Positions 1 to 25,110 of a stretch of 64,000 bases of DNA are shown here, in pieces (position 1 is the first letter of the stretch; each line of letters opens with the position of its first letter). The DNA is taken from assembly GCF_037038585.1 (NCBI RefSeq), contig NC_092522.1:49513661-49577660 (forward strand). The letters are read 5' to 3'. Origin of the DNA: Patagioenas fasciata. Its lineage: Eukaryota > Chordata > Aves > Columbiformes > Columbidae. The translations under genes and the position numbers were made by a program. The notes below the pieces were generated by a model, which worked only from the letters and a program-made list of their open reading frames with translations, had not been told where the DNA came from and searched no databases.

Positions 1-12178
<12,178 letters not shown>

Positions 12179-14866
12179 AAGGACTTACAAGCAAAACGCT
12201 GTTTCAATTCATAGACGTTGGGCAAAGTTTTGATTGAATTACTGATGTATTTCTTAAAACTTTCCACGGAACTTATATACCTCAGTATTCCACCTTTATC
12301 TGAAAGTAGGAGAGTGCTGAAGCAGACACCAAGGATCCAGGGTGCTTGGAGCACTGCAAAGGTGTCACTGGACATGACCGCAGCACAATTCCTTCTTGGT
12401 GTGAAGACTTCAACAATTCCTTTCTGTCTTCAGTTATGTACTTGCACAGCAGATAATTAACTCTAGGAACAACTGATGTATGATTAAAAAAAGGATCTGA
12501 AGAAACACCTGTGGGGAACAGTGTGGGAGGGAGGGTGGGAAAAATTACTAGGAGGTGGTCATTTGAAAACTCCATTTGCATAAAAGTCATGGTTTGTCAT
12601 CTCCAGAAACACAAGTGTCATTTTGAAAGATTTTTTTTTCTCCTGTGTGTACTTGGTAATTTGAATATGAACTTTTCTATGATGGACTATGAATATAAAT
12701 ATATAAAAGTATATATATTGTCAGCTCCCAACAATTTGTATGAGTTTTCATCACCCTATAATTATCAATGAAGTGATCAGCATAGGTATAACCAGAAATT
12801 GTATTGGAGTGTGAGGTGAGTGAAACTTTATGAAGGTGCAGATTTTGTGCTGCTGAGTGTGATGTCCGTGCTAACACTGGATGCTTTTGCTTTGCAAACT
12901 GGATCTACTTCTTACTACTTTGCCCTCACTGGAGATCATGAAGCTCAGGAGGAGAAAGAAAATAGCAGAAAAAGGCAATGTGTCTGCACAGGTGATTGCT
13001 TGGATTGGTTATTCCAACTTGGAAATTCATTACATGTCCTCTGGATAACGTTAAACTTGATATTTGTGTTGATCATTTCTGTAGTACTTCATCTTGAAAA
13101 TACTTCCTCCTTTGTTACAAAATTATATAAACAATGCAGATCTTTCATGCAGTCCTGTGAGTTCAGCACAGTTTTATTCTGGGCCCTAATGAAAAGAAGT
13201 TGTCTTAAACTCCCCTTTTGAGTTGTACAAGTAAGACAAAATAGTAATGTCACTGTTGACAGTACAAGATCTGAATTTTGACTTGCAAGGATGAGCAGCT
13301 ATGTAATATCTCTGAATTGCACTTGCTTAATTTATAGACCTACTACTGGGGAATTCTGTTTTGTTTCTGTAAATGGATCTTTTGAATGGATTCAGGCTTG
13401 GCTCTGGGAATCAGCCTGGATACCAGCAGACCCTATGTGTTTTTAATCTGAGAACCAGTGCATTTTGCAGCTTCAGTCCAGCTGAAGTCATTTTTGTATT
13501 TAAATAAGTGTGTTGAATTTAACCCCAACTTTGACCTGTTCTTTCTTATGTTTGCATAGACTATATACTTTTTTTATTAAAAGCAAATGCTTCAATGAGC
13601 TTTGAAAATGAAAAGGTAAATAAGTACTAAAAAGCAAGATAGCATGGACGAAAATTAGCGCAGACATGCAGTGCCAGGGTGTGGTTTTGGTAAGGTGATG
13701 GATCTCAGAAAAATGTAAAGGTTGATCCTAAGGAGATGAGAAACATCTGCTGTACTGCAGTATACTGGTACAGTTCCCCTCTTTCCTTGTTCCTGGGAGT
13801 AGAGTAGTTCCTGATTTTTCAGTTTCCGTTGGCTGCATCTAAGTGTTAGGTGTACAAGTGGTACTTTTCTGGGCAAGATGGCTTTAGCTGTGCCAGTTAA
13901 TATGCCTGTGAATACCTTGTGTGTCTGAAGCCAACTTGCAAGTGCCTGCGTACTTTTTAGATGGGGGCATTAATTCCAGTTTCTCCTATCCATCATGTGA
14001 CTTTTTAAATGAATAAGTAACGCTTTTTTCTTCACAATCCATTTTCTCCACAACTTGCCTGTTTTAGAGGCCATACAGTGGATAATTTATTTTTCAGCTT
14101 TTATTCTCCCCCTATCTATAGTCTTCTAACCTAGCTCAGACCTTGAAGAACGTGATTCATAAACATAGCAGTAGATTTCTTCATATTCTTGAAAAATGAA
14201 CACTGAAATAAGGGCTCAGCAGCAAGTCAATTGTGTGAGGTTTTGGGAAACAGAATTTAAAAGAAATCTCAACCAGTCAGCTTCTAACTGTGGAGGTATT
14301 TGCAACTTTGATACGAGGTGAAATCAGCAGTTGCAACTCTGAATATTGACCTGCCTTCTATCTCTGAATCAGAATTGCTAGTAAAAAAATCCATATTTCT
14401 CCTCTTATGTCTTTAATGTCAACTGCCATCATAAAATGTAGGAATAGTTTCACTAATTCCCCATGGATACTGTGCATAGGGGGTTGAATATAGAAGCTGT
14501 ATGTTGCTTTTCTTTGAAAGAACAGACAAGAAGTGGTATCCTTTTGTTATGTTTACATGACAGTGTGCCAAAGTTACTTACTGTGATCTTAGGGGTTTTT
14601 AATGTTCAAGAAATTCTCCCATTTGAAAGATAAAGTAAGAGCCCTTGAAGCAAGTTGTGATGGAGTCTCCTGAGAACTTTTCTTACCATCTTCAGAGCAA
14701 GAATGGTGATACTGTTTGTTTTGCAGATTTTCAAAACATAGTTTGGAAACTGTTTTTTCAGTTGGTTTGAAAAGTCTGCTGTACAGAGCTTGTACTTTGT
14801 TCATTTTATAGATGGAAACCATCCTTGAAAAATTGTTTAACTTAAATAAAGAAGAATGCTTTATAG
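12179..14866 (+). other. GALNT2: GALNT2 3' UTR (inferred)
   Basis: About 2.7 kb of AT-rich sequence follows the stop codon without any splice or coding signal. It contains an AU-rich stretch at about 12690-12720 and two weaker ATTAAA hexamers, at about 12482 and 13576. The first strong AATAAA with a GT-rich downstream element is at 14845. A UTR of about 2.7 kb fits my memory of the human mRNA (total about 4.4 kb). The exact cleavage point is inferred. Confidence 0.7.
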
Positions 14867-14882
14867 ATAAAGGTGTGGTGCT
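14845..14882 (+). promoter_or_regulatory. GALNT2: GALNT2 poly(A) signal and downstream element
   Basis: AATAAA at 14845-14850 is followed about 20 bases later by AGGTGTGGTGCTT, a GU-rich downstream element. Cleavage would fall at about 14865-14870. It is the only canonical hexamer with a good downstream element that I found between the stop codon and this point. Confidence 0.7.
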
Positions 14883-17800
14883 TAATATAACTGAGAAAAA
14901 CCAAGAAGTCTGCCTGGAGCTTGTAGATTGAAGTAGTTTTCAAATGCTTCAGTTGACTTGGTTGTTCCGTAAAGTTCCCGTTCTAAAAGTGTGTTTATGT
15001 GGGTGTACATTTGCATTTATGAAAAGAGAATTTGTATTTGAATTAGTATGGTAAGTTTGAGGAAATGGTGTTGTTTTGGAAGCTGCTTTACCTTGAGGAG
15101 TGACTTAACACTGACAATATACTGCCAAGGCAGACTCCTTCCTGCTCTGTGAGGCCTGATCTTCTTCAGGCTTCCACTGTTCCTCTGCTGTCAGAGACCA
15201 CCATGCCAAGCAGGGCAGGGGCTCCTGCAGCCTGGAAGGACTCAATGATGATGGCGGCAGCAGCTCTCCTAGATGATGGGGGTGCCTGTCCTCATCTGCT
15301 CATGTTGTGTCTCTGCTCTGTATTGTGCACGGTAGTAATTCAGATGTCTGAAGTGCACTCGAAGCTACATCTTAAATACTCCGTATTTAAAACAAAAAAA
15401 CACTCTTTAACAAGAAGAAAGGTGTCTGGGGAGTCAAACACTTCAAGGGTCTAATTTTGGGGGCTTGCAAATGAACTTGCACTGGCACAGGTGGGGAAGG
15501 AGCAAATCCTCATGGGTAGATGATGGACAGCTGTGAAACTGTGTGATCCTGTCTCCTGTCTGTGGGGCTGCAGCTGGGGCATGAGGCTCGATGGCAGCAT
15601 CACCTGCCACAGGACATGGTATGATGCTCTCCAGGAGGGTGAAGGGGAAGAAGGAGAATGAATGAAGTAAAAAAAAAAAAGCTCTCTGTTTTGTCCAGCT
15701 TCAGAGTTGCCTCAAGTCAGTTCTTCGGGTGCATCCTCCTCTCCCACTCTCCATGACACATGGGACGAGGATCTTTTCTCCTGGTCTACGAAACTGAGCT
15801 TTACACTTAGCCCAAAGGCCATGACCAGCTGACATAACCTGCAGAAGCATTATTGGAAATATTAAAACATTTCTGTATTGACAGGAACATTTTTTACCTA
15901 TCAGGCTGTAGGAAAAGAGCATTCTTGGGTACAAACTTATTCCCCCTGTGTGCCAGAAGTCAGTGACTAGTTGGCATGTGTCAAGAAGTCTAAGTTAAAT
16001 CAAGCAAATAGATCTGTATGGCTGGCAAAAATAAAATACCATGTCAAACTGCAGTGAACAAAAGAAAAAACCTTCCATTTGCAGATTGTATCTGAGAACT
16101 GAAGTGAGGATTCTCCATCTGAAATGCCCTTTGACAGCTATGGGCTGACAGGTAGTGCTCACAGATAATTAAAACAGGCTTCTGGCAGTAGAAGCTTTTA
16201 ATCTAATCAAATGTTAAATGCAGAAGTCTGTCTTCTATGTCTCTGCCTAGAGTCTTATGCATTTGCAGTGGATGCTCTTCTCAGTAAGCTTTTGCTTGCA
16301 GATTTTGCATCACTTCTCACCAAAACTCCATTGTTTCCTTTACCTTATATCCAAATAGATACGAAAAAGTCTCCCATTCAGTGTAGTTTCTTTGCTGGAA
16401 TTTCAGGTCATGCTTTTTATCTGGTTTCTATGCATGGGTTTACTCTGCTTGCCTATCACTGTGCATAAAAATCAGATATATTTATACCACATTTGTAAGG
16501 GAATGTTTCATTTTTCCTCTTTGTGGATTAACCAAAACATATTTTAAGACCAAATTTTTTCAAGAAGATGCCTGCATGTCTTTGGAAAGGAAGCTAAATA
16601 TTGGGAGAGATTGAAAGGCTGAAATCTGCTCGAGGTAACGACTGTTGTCTTAAGATAGGTCCTATAGACCATTGTCCAGTTCCTACCCAAATGCTACTGC
16701 CATAACCTTAGCTATTTTAAAATGTTATACTTTTGTATACAAATGCCAATGTCTACTATGACTTACTTAGATGTCTATTAAAAGTAGAAAATCTACAAAA
16801 TTTATGTAGTCCTAATCCAGCCTGAAATACAGTGGATAATTTCATAGCAAGAATTCGTCAGAGAAGACTTCAGCAAGAGGCTTGTTCTTGTAGAGAATGA
16901 TTTCAAATTAATAGAAACCACTGAAAAAAATAATCTGGCATAATAAACCATGATTACAGAATGAGCACAAATGTCGGGGTAGCATCTTTTGTCAGCCTGC
17001 ACATTTTATTTACGGCTTAACATCCACTAGCTATTTTAAGATATGCTAGTAATCAAGCTTAAAAATTGGCAATAAAGTCAGTCCACAGATGTTCTCTCCG
17101 TACAGCCCTCCAAAGGTTGGCTGAATGGGTGCAAAATACCCTTTTGATTTGATTTGATTTCTTGCAGCACAGCAGCACGTTGTTGCTCTGCATGCAGGAA
17201 GAGGGACCCATTAGATATAAAGTCGCTAGTTCTACCCAGCAGATGTTTTCAATCCAAGGATTTTTTGGGGGCTGTGTTGTTGTTGGATTTCTTTTTTGTT
17301 GTTTTGTGTGTGTGGTTTAGTTTTTCTTGTTTGTTTGTGTTGTTTTGTGTGAGTTTTTTTAAATTAAAAAGGATCTGGAAGTAGCAAACAGCTGTTTTTT
17401 CTGCCATACCTGTATCAGTTAAACCTCACCCTTTGGTAAATCTGGGCACTGTGGCAAAAAAAGGTTTAGAAATTACTACCAGGTGCCTGTCGTGCTCTGG
17501 TTGTGTGGTGAACACCACTTCTGAAAAACCTTTCTGTCCCTCCTTCCTGTCCAGCGAGTTGTTTTTGAAGCAGACGCAAGGCGGATTTCTGGGTGGCAGC
17601 TCGGTGCGTGCTGAGCCAGCACGTGTGTGGCAGCTGGGAAGAGAGGGGGACATGGACCCTGCCTCTCCTCCCTTGTGTTGGCATCGGGGCCTGTTCCAGG
17701 AGACAAGTCCGTAAAGCAGCAGGGCAATATAACTTTTTTCCTATCTGTCTTGTAGAGCTCAGTTGGCTTTTTAAAGGGTTTAGAATGCTGGAGCTGGCAC

Positions 17801-19413
17801 AGAGCGGGTGGCAGCGTTTCATAACCAAAAGCAGGTGAGGGGGAAGTTGTTGGACTTCCCCCCTCCAGCACCAGTGAAACACTAAAGCAGTTTTCCCATC
17901 CTGTGGAGCAGCAGGACCCAGCACCTGCTTACGGTGTTGTCCTTCCCTGCTCATCCCTGTGAGAACTGGGGCACGGTTTTGTCACTGTCCTGTGCTGCTC
18001 TGTGAGCAAGCAGCAGCTGGAAGGAGCATTAGGAGTGCCTGGTGGTGGGGCAGTGAGCCGGTGTGGGAGGTGGGGAAGGTTGGAGAAGAAAGAAGTTATT
18101 TTCAGTAGCTGAAAACTGGTTGAGCTTGGCGTAACTAGGCCATAAAATAAAGCCTCTTGTTTTCATGAGAGAGCCTGAGCTATGTTCTATTTTGCTTTCC
18201 AGCTGAGATGCCTTTAATAATAATAACTATTACTGCTTATACCAAAAGAGCTTTATTGCTGATACCTGAGTCTTAAGCCTGTAGTGGCGAGAGAGGACGG
18301 AGTTAGTTTTTAAATTGCATCAAGCTCTCAGTTTCAACATCAAGCTAATGTTTGATAGGGACATCCCTACTTGGAAGGGATGTAATGCTTTGGTTTAGAC
18401 AATCGTGAGAAAGAAAATACTCCATCATGTATGCAGTTTGTGTTTTGTGTGGTATGGCCCAAACCATACTGGTGTTAGGCTCTCTGCCAGCTGGTTTCAG
18501 AATTGTATGAAGGCACTGGTTTTGCTTTTCCTATTGAATGAGTTATTTGGGAGAGTGTGGCATCTTTAGGTCACTGATGAGGTCCGGCCTTCTCTCATAG
18601 TAGGAGCTACAAAAGAAGATGAAACTGTTACTGGTATCTTGATATCTATGTAGAAAAGATTAAAAAAAAAAAAAGTAAAGTAGAAGAGAAAGACGTGTGA
18701 AATGAGAGGGTGTGGAGAAGGAGCTGCAGCTTAGAATGTATTTCAAAGTTAGTAAATTTCTAGTTTAACGAAAAATGAGATCTATCTCTCCTATGCTCTA
18801 CAGCATAAGGTGTAACAACTTTACCAGTGATATCTGTGCTAGCTCCTAAGTTTCTATCTGGATGTGACCTCCAACAAAGAGCGTTCAGCTTGCATGTAAA
18901 AGACTGGGTACAATTTGCGCAAGTGTTTGGGATGGTCAGTTTTTAAAAATAAAATGTAGGCAGTTAAATATCATGGGAAACTGAGGAATTTGAGACTTAG
19001 GACATCTTATTCTTCAGCTGATCTACTATAATAATTTTCTTCTTGTCAGCTGTTCCAAATCAGTTTGTTTTAATGAGTAATTGGTTCCAGGCTGAATGTC
19101 CAGCTTCAACCCCCCCAGCCATTTTCTCTGTTCCTCAAAACGTTCTTCTTTGTATCAGAGCTTCTGGCGTTTTATTCTGTCGTCTCTCAACCTTTTTCCC
19201 CTTACGGACTGAGCTGCTTAAACTAGCTGAGAACCAGGTTTTCCAGACCATTCATTGCTGTTCCCTGAGCTGTCCTCAAGGTAGACGGAGGGATGGTGAA
19301 GAACTAAGGCCCTCCTCTCAACTCCAATAAAAACAGGATGAGGCCCTTATGGCTGTTGTAATAGTTAGGTAAGATTCCCACTGATGGTTACCACTCATGT
19401 TGTACTTTGGGCT
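14867..19413. other. Intergenic sequence after GALNT2
   Basis: No supported gene. The + strand is T/G-rich. AATAAA hexamers occur at several places, but without a recognisable transcript. Open frames of up to 162 codons at 17.4-18.0 kb occur on both strands over the same bases, as expected by chance in a GC-richer patch. A T/G tract lies at 17271-17364. Confidence 0.7.
17271..17364 (+). repeat. T/G-rich low-complexity tract
   Basis: Nearly 95 bases of T and G (GTTGTTG, TTTTGTGTGTG and TTGTTTGTTTG units) ending in a T run. This is the complement of the A/C tracts elsewhere in the window. Confidence 0.75.
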
Positions 19414-19568
19414 TGGTAGATGCCCCATCCCTGGAGACATTCCAGGCCAGGCTGGATGGGTCTCTGAGCAACCTGATCTAGTTGAAGATGTTCCTGCTCA
19501 TTGCAGGGGGGTTGGACTAGATGACCTCTGAATGTCCTTTCCAACCCGAACAATTCTATGATTTTATG
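19414..19568 (+). mobile_element. CR1 LINE 3'-end fragment
   Basis: Typical avian CR1 tail. GGAGACATTCCAGGCCAGGC is followed by GGATGG, then GAGCAACCTGATCTAG, GGGTTGGACTAGATGACC, CTTTCCAACCC and the ATTCTATGATT terminus. It is sense orientation, 5'-truncated and about 155 bp long. The terminal octamer-like unit is well preserved, so the insertion is not very old. Confidence 0.93.
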
Positions 19569-22500
19569 TCAGACAGCCAGCTGGTCTAAAGATGTGGCTC
19601 CGAGTCAGTGATCCTGAGGTGTGGTACATCTTCCTTGACTTAGAGCAAATCCAGCATAGTGAGGTAAATCAATGTTGGGCCTGTAGGTGATAATACAGGG
19701 GGGAGGTTTGGGATTAAAACAACAAAACACTTCTGGATGTCCCCAAGCAGCACTTGCAGGCTACTGAGCTGAACTGATACTCTTGAGGATCTGTCAGTTT
19801 GTGTAGGGGACATCCCCAAAATTGTTCATCCACCTGGGACCTCTGACCTGTTGTGGTTCCCATTTTTCATAACAGGATTATGTGCTGGAATAGATCAAAG
19901 TATTTGCACACAGTATGCTGGTAAATCTTAAGATGTGTGGGTAAAATGGAATAAAGGAGGTAGACGTAGCTGAACTACAAGCCAAGTGGCATAGAGTGGA
20001 TGCCATGGGTCATTTTATTTCCCTGTTAAAAGTCCTTTATCAGCAAGGAGCAGGAATTGTCCTGTTCCATCTGATTTGAGCTAGAAAGGCCTGGTGACTG
20101 TACAAGAAGAGGTCAGATCATGAACAGTAAGGAGAATACCGACAGGGAGTTAAAACTTGGTTGTTCTTTACAAACAGTGAATGAGAAGGCAAAAAAGAGG
20201 CTGTTTTCTGATACCAAGTCGATGACATAAGTACTTCACACTATAGCAAATTACTTCATGGATGTGAAAAGCCTTTTAGTGAAAAAAAGAGTGGTAAAAC
20301 ATGCACACACATAAAACATGCACCAGGAGATCTTTAAGTCAGACTGATGGGAGCTTGGTGGGGCAGGTGGAGGAAATATTACTTGGTGGTGATCTTGTTC
20401 CTTGGATCTCTCCTTAGGCATTTGCTGTTGTCAAAGTCTGGATGCTGGGTCAGCACATCCTTCGTGCTGTTGGCTGACAGTTTCCAGCTGAACTGCTCTG
20501 TGCAGCTCAGACCTGAGGCTGCACAAACACAGGGATGCACAGAGTGTCTTGGAAAAGAGAAGGTGGGTAAGCAACAGAGCATTGCTGGGAATGTGCCAGG
20601 CAGCAGTGCCAGCTGAGAACACTCAGCAGCAATTACCAAGCAGCTGATATTAAATATGTTTGCTGGAGAATTCCATCTTCAGCTCTCATTTCAAATTACC
20701 TTTCTTTGCTACAGCTTACTGACCAAGCAGTCTCCTTAATCTCTTGCAGAAAATACAAAAGAGTTTTTGATTTATTTCAATACTACATTGGCAAACAGTT
20801 CTTTAATCTTTCTAGGTGAAAGTCTGAAATTTAACATTAAAAAATGGGCCTAGGAAAGGTCAGGAAATTAATTTTCTTTTTTGTTGTGAATAGCAGAAAT
20901 CTAGTGCCTTCAGGGATTAAATTCCATATGCCTACAGGTATAAACCAGTAAGAATCAGCATTATCAATAGCCTCTTAGGTAGAAGACAGCATCTTTGACA
21001 TTCTGGTGTCTCTTTGTTGCACAGTCCCTAAGGACAGACTTTGAGAGCTTGCACAGACTTCTGAAGAAAACAAGTTTTTATGGACCCTGAAAACATGCCA
21101 TGGAATTTTCCATTACCCTGGATGTGGTAATATTTGTGCTGCATCTGAATTTAGACCTTTATTAGCAGTGCTTGGAGAAAGGCTTATGTGAGTTTCTGAA
21201 TGTCCTCACCTGGCACAAAGAGGGCCCTGGTTCAAGATGAGGCACGCTGGGCTCCATCACTGGAGAAATGATGACAAAAAGGGGAAGCAGCGTTTGCAGC
21301 CTGGGGACTCCTGCACTGTGGGGTTGGCGGGAACCAGCCCCACGGTTTTTTGCCAGTGCCAGTACTATACCATTGTTATCAATTTAATGTGGATAAAAAT
21401 GATTCTTGGCAATGAAGCTGAAGATACGCCCAGCCTGTGTAGAGCTGAACTGAGCCTGCTGGGAACGAGCAATGCCCTGGAAGCAAGGACCATCGATCAA
21501 CTTTCTGGAAAGATGAAAAGAAGAGAGAAGCATTCACTTTAATGTTGAGAGGAAAAGGCGTATCTTATTTAGACCTGGTTAAATGAAAGGTCATTTCATG
21601 GGGGCATAAAGGCTGGGCCCAAATCCGTGTGAGTTGAACACGACCTTTTAGCCTCCTTGCTCCACTCTGGTTTTGCCTGACCATTGGCACTGGAGGTGAC
21701 GTTCACATCGGCCTCGTTCCCTGAGTCTGTGAAGGCTGGAGCAAGAGCAGCCGCAGCCGTGTTTTAAGCATTTTGTCAATCTGGGGTTGCAATGTGTGAA
21801 GAGCTCAGTGAGCGAGCTGACACATTCTGTTTTGCCAGGGCCTGAATTTCAGGGCGGTTTCCACTCTTGTCTCTTGCAGGAAAGACTGGGGGACTATAGG
21901 TACAGAAAAGGCTGCTTGAGCACAAGGTATCCGCAGAGAAAACACTTGTGTGTCTGCTTCTCTGTATGATACGGTTATTTCTGTGTTCACCTATACATAC
22001 CAGTCCCTGCTGCTTTTTTGTCTGTGCGAAGGGGCTTTCCCTGTCCCTGCAGAGCAGCCCCTGCTTGCACAGCTTCTCTCCTGGGGAGGTCCAGCTGTCC
22101 CTCCTGCAGGCAGCTGCATCTGCTTTGACTGGATGCCCTGGAGTACAAGTTTCTGTAGGAAAGACAGAGATGGCAGTAAGACAAGTTTCCTGCTGGTTCC
22201 CCTGTTCCAGTTTCCTCCTTTTGGCAGAAAAGAATTCAATTTTTTTTTTTTCTCGTGATTATTATGGGCTGCAAAGAACAGCTCTTAAATTAGCCCTGAG
22301 GAGGTGGAAAGGTAGAGAAAGCTCGCTGTAGGAGTTTGGTCTGACGCATGTAATAAGCACAAGCTCTACCTGATTTGACTGATGAACCCTGTCATATGCA
22401 CAGTCTTCTCCTTAGTTTGTTTTTGTTGTTTTAATGAATTTTTGGCAGCCACACCAAACGCAAGTCCTCTGTCTTTTTCTGAATGCGGCTGCAAAGTTAC

Positions 22501-23229
22501 AGCAAAGCTTTTTGGTCAGAGCTCAGCTTGGGAGGTTCAGGGAAAACCCCATGAAATTCAAGGCCTGTGTGAAGGTGCCAAAGGTCCAAAACATTCCATG
22601 ACAGTTGACCCTTTACCACCCTTTCCTAAAATACTCCTGCTCCACCTTCTCCCCACTGCTTTGAGCAGCTCAGAGATCTACACATCTGCTGTTCTTGCCA
22701 CTTCTTTGGGACACGACTCCAGGTAAGATGTTATGCTTTGTTTTCAGTGGGGGAAGATGACTTCGCAACCACCCATTTTTAAGTAAAACTGTCTTAAGGA
22801 GACAGAGCTGCTCATGCATTCCTGGGTGCTTCAGCCTTTGTGTAAGGTCCCCAAGGACAGCAGCTACAGCAAAACTCATCCACTGCTGAGTTTCATTAAC
22901 CACATGAGAAACTGGGTTAGGCTACCTCAGGCAATAGAATCCTGCAGGCTGCTGCAAGGCTGTCACTGCTGGAGAGGCTCTGTCAGCTGGGAGAAGGCTC
23001 TGCTGTCCTGCAACAATGAACTTAACCATAAATAACTCCACGTTGTTTGAAAAGAAACAGTAGGAGGAAATTCTTTCTCTCTTCCTGTTCTAGTTTTCTC
23101 CCTTTTGGGTAGAGTCAAAGCGATTTGGTTATTTGCAGCATGAAAGTGGGTCTGGTGGGGACCAGGAACTGTAAAACTGAGGTGACAACAGGTAGGGCAA
23201 GCACATGGGGAGAAGAGTTGGGTCTGGCT
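19569..23229. other. Intergenic sequence without a recognised gene
   Basis: Mixed-composition intergenic DNA. Short open frames cluster at 21.8-23.3 kb on both strands, but none has a recognisable domain, splice context or start. No transposon is recognised by eye. Confidence 0.65.
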
Positions 23230-23505
23230 GGTCTGGCATAGCCTGGTGGTTAAACCTGATGCACAGGCATGAGGTTGGATCCCCATCTATGTAGCTGCAG
23301 GATAGGATTTCTAGCACTGCAATTTGAGCTGCAGCAGGGAGCTCCCTTGCAGCTCAGTTTTGTCAGGTACCTGGTCCCCCTGCTCAGGTATGTTTTATGC
23401 AATGTAAAAGCAGCTTCTAAAATCACTGTAGTGCACAATGCCTTGAAATTGGCTGCTGTTATCCCAGGCAAGAGAGTGTTGCTGAATAAAGATGATTTGT
23501 TTAAA
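23230..23505 (+). mobile_element. Possible tRNA-derived SINE (MIR/CORE-like)
   Basis: TAGCCTGGTGG at 23239-23249 resembles a Pol III A box. GGTTGGATCCC at 23273-23283 resembles a B box at tRNA-like spacing. GTGGTTAA directly after the A box is also found in MIR-type SINEs. The stretch ends about 270 bases on near CTGAATAAAGATG, close to the length and tail of a MIR element. The sequence does not fold convincingly as a working tRNA. The assignment is tentative because the middle is too diverged to judge by eye. Confidence 0.35.
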
Positions 23506-23984
23506 CTATCTAATGTCTGTTTATTGCATTGACCAAGACTCCTGACAGGAATACAGATGTTAAGCAGCTGGTCTGAGTCCTACTAAAGTTCCTTTCAAAT
23601 ATGTCAGAGCTTTTCTAGCCCAGGGTAACATGCACCAAGCTCCTGGCGGCAGTAACAAATTTTCTTCATTAGAAGTGTTAATATCTCTACTATTTCAACA
23701 AGTTTATTAAACCTGACTTTGCAGTATTTAATAGCACTGATTGCTCAGACTGGCTTCAGACTGTGGGTTACCATGTCTCTTCAGTTTAGTAAATGTTTGA
23801 CATTATCCAGTGTCTGAAAAGACAAACTCTGGAACTCTGCAGTGACACTTTCCAAATTGCTTTTCTGAACAGAGCATTCTACTTGCTCTATGTTAATCGT
23901 GGATTAGGAATGAAAAAGGTGATTATTTCAACACAAAAATGTTATGCTAATGTTAAGCTAGTTGTTGGGATGCCTCTCCCATCC

Positions 23985-24535
23985 TGTCCTGATTTCAGCT
24001 GGGATAGCGTTAATTTTCTTCCTAGTAGCTGTTTTGTTTTGGATTTAGAATGAGAATAATGTTGATAACATACTGATGTTTTGTTGTTGCTAAGCAGCCA
24101 GGGACTTCTCAGCTTTTCATGCCATGTCAGGTTCACAAGAAGCTGGGAGGGGACACAGCCAGTACTGCTGACCCCAACTGACCAGAGGACTATCCCATAC
24201 CGTACGATGTCATGCTCAACATATATTTGGCGGGAAGAAGAAGGAATTTGGGGGGCGGGGGAGTGTTCAAAGTGATGGTTTGTCTTCCCAAGTAACCATT
24301 ACCTGTGATGGAGCCCAGTTGTCCTGGAGATGGCTGAATACCAAGTGGTGACTGAATCCCTTCTTTTGTTTTGCTTGCATACACGGCTTTTGCTTTATTT
24401 ATTGAACTGTCTTTATCTCAGTCCATGAGGTATTTTTCATTCTTCCTCTTCTGATTCTCTCCCCCATTCCACTGTGGGGACAGTGAGCGAGCAGCTGTGT
24501 GGGGCTTAGCTGCTGGCTGGGGCTGAACCGCGACA
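23985..24535 (+). mobile_element. Solo LTR of an endogenous retrovirus (ERVL-like)
   Basis: A 551-bp element begins TGTCCTGATTTCAGCTGGGA and ends GAACCGCGACA, giving the expected TG...CA ends with a TGTC/GACA terminal inverted repeat. It is flanked on both sides by CATCC (23980-23984 and 24536-24540), a perfect 5-bp target-site duplication. Five bases point to a class III (ERVL-type) integrase. A TATA-like CATATATTT lies at about 24219. No gag, pol or env remnant adjoins it, so it is a solo LTR left by recombination between two LTRs. Confidence 0.88.
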
Positions 24536-25040
24536 CATCCAATCTCAGAAGTAGCTCAGTACTAGGCAATAGTGGGTTGTTTGGCACAGTAACGAAGAGG
24601 ACTGAAAAAAGATGAATCAGAGTGACAATGGGAAGAGGAACAGCATGCACAAACTGGAGGAAAACTGACAGGTACAGAATGACACTTTTCTTTGCCAGTG
24701 TTGGATGGGGCTTTCTTCTGTAGCTGTGTGGAGATACAGTTGCTTATGTTTGGAGACCAGTTTTTTTAGTCCAAATGTTCAAGAGATACATATGTACAGT
24801 AGTACATATATTTGTCTTTATCATCTCCAACAATTTCCATGTTAAAAGTCTCTGAGATACAGTTGCACTAGTAGGCAATACATTTTTCCAGTTCTTGAGA
24901 GTGATTTGCAGTTTATTTTGGTGTGGTCGGCTGCAGATACTAATCTTATTTACAGCAAATTAATTGTATGTTGCTCCCTTCCCCTCTTTTCCCTCATAAA
25001 TTTCCATTTTTGTAGATTATTATTTGGCATCATTGTACCT

Positions 25041-25110
25041 GTCTGTGTTTGTTATGTGGTTGTTTTTGTTGGTGGTGGATTTGCTTGTTTTTTAAATTTT
25101 GTGTCTGTCC
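25041..25110 (+). repeat. T/G-rich low-complexity tract
   Basis: Seventy bases, nearly all T and G (GTGTTTGTTATGTGGTTG, then TTTTTGTTGGTGGTGG), of the same kind as 17271-17364. Confidence 0.7.

Noticed and set aside
17466-17954. 162-codon open frame on the - strand, the longest in the window
   Set aside because: It lies in a GC-richer patch where open frames occur on both strands over the same bases. The composition is low-complexity (H, L, Q, R and P rich) and there is no known motif.
23230-23310. A functional tRNA gene
   Set aside because: A- and B-box-like motifs are present, but no convincing acceptor stem or anticodon arm can be paired, so a SINE relic is the better reading.
23985-24535. 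A full endogenous retrovirus with coding genes
   Set aside because: Only one LTR is present, with matching CATCC duplications directly on both sides and no internal region, so it is a solo LTR.
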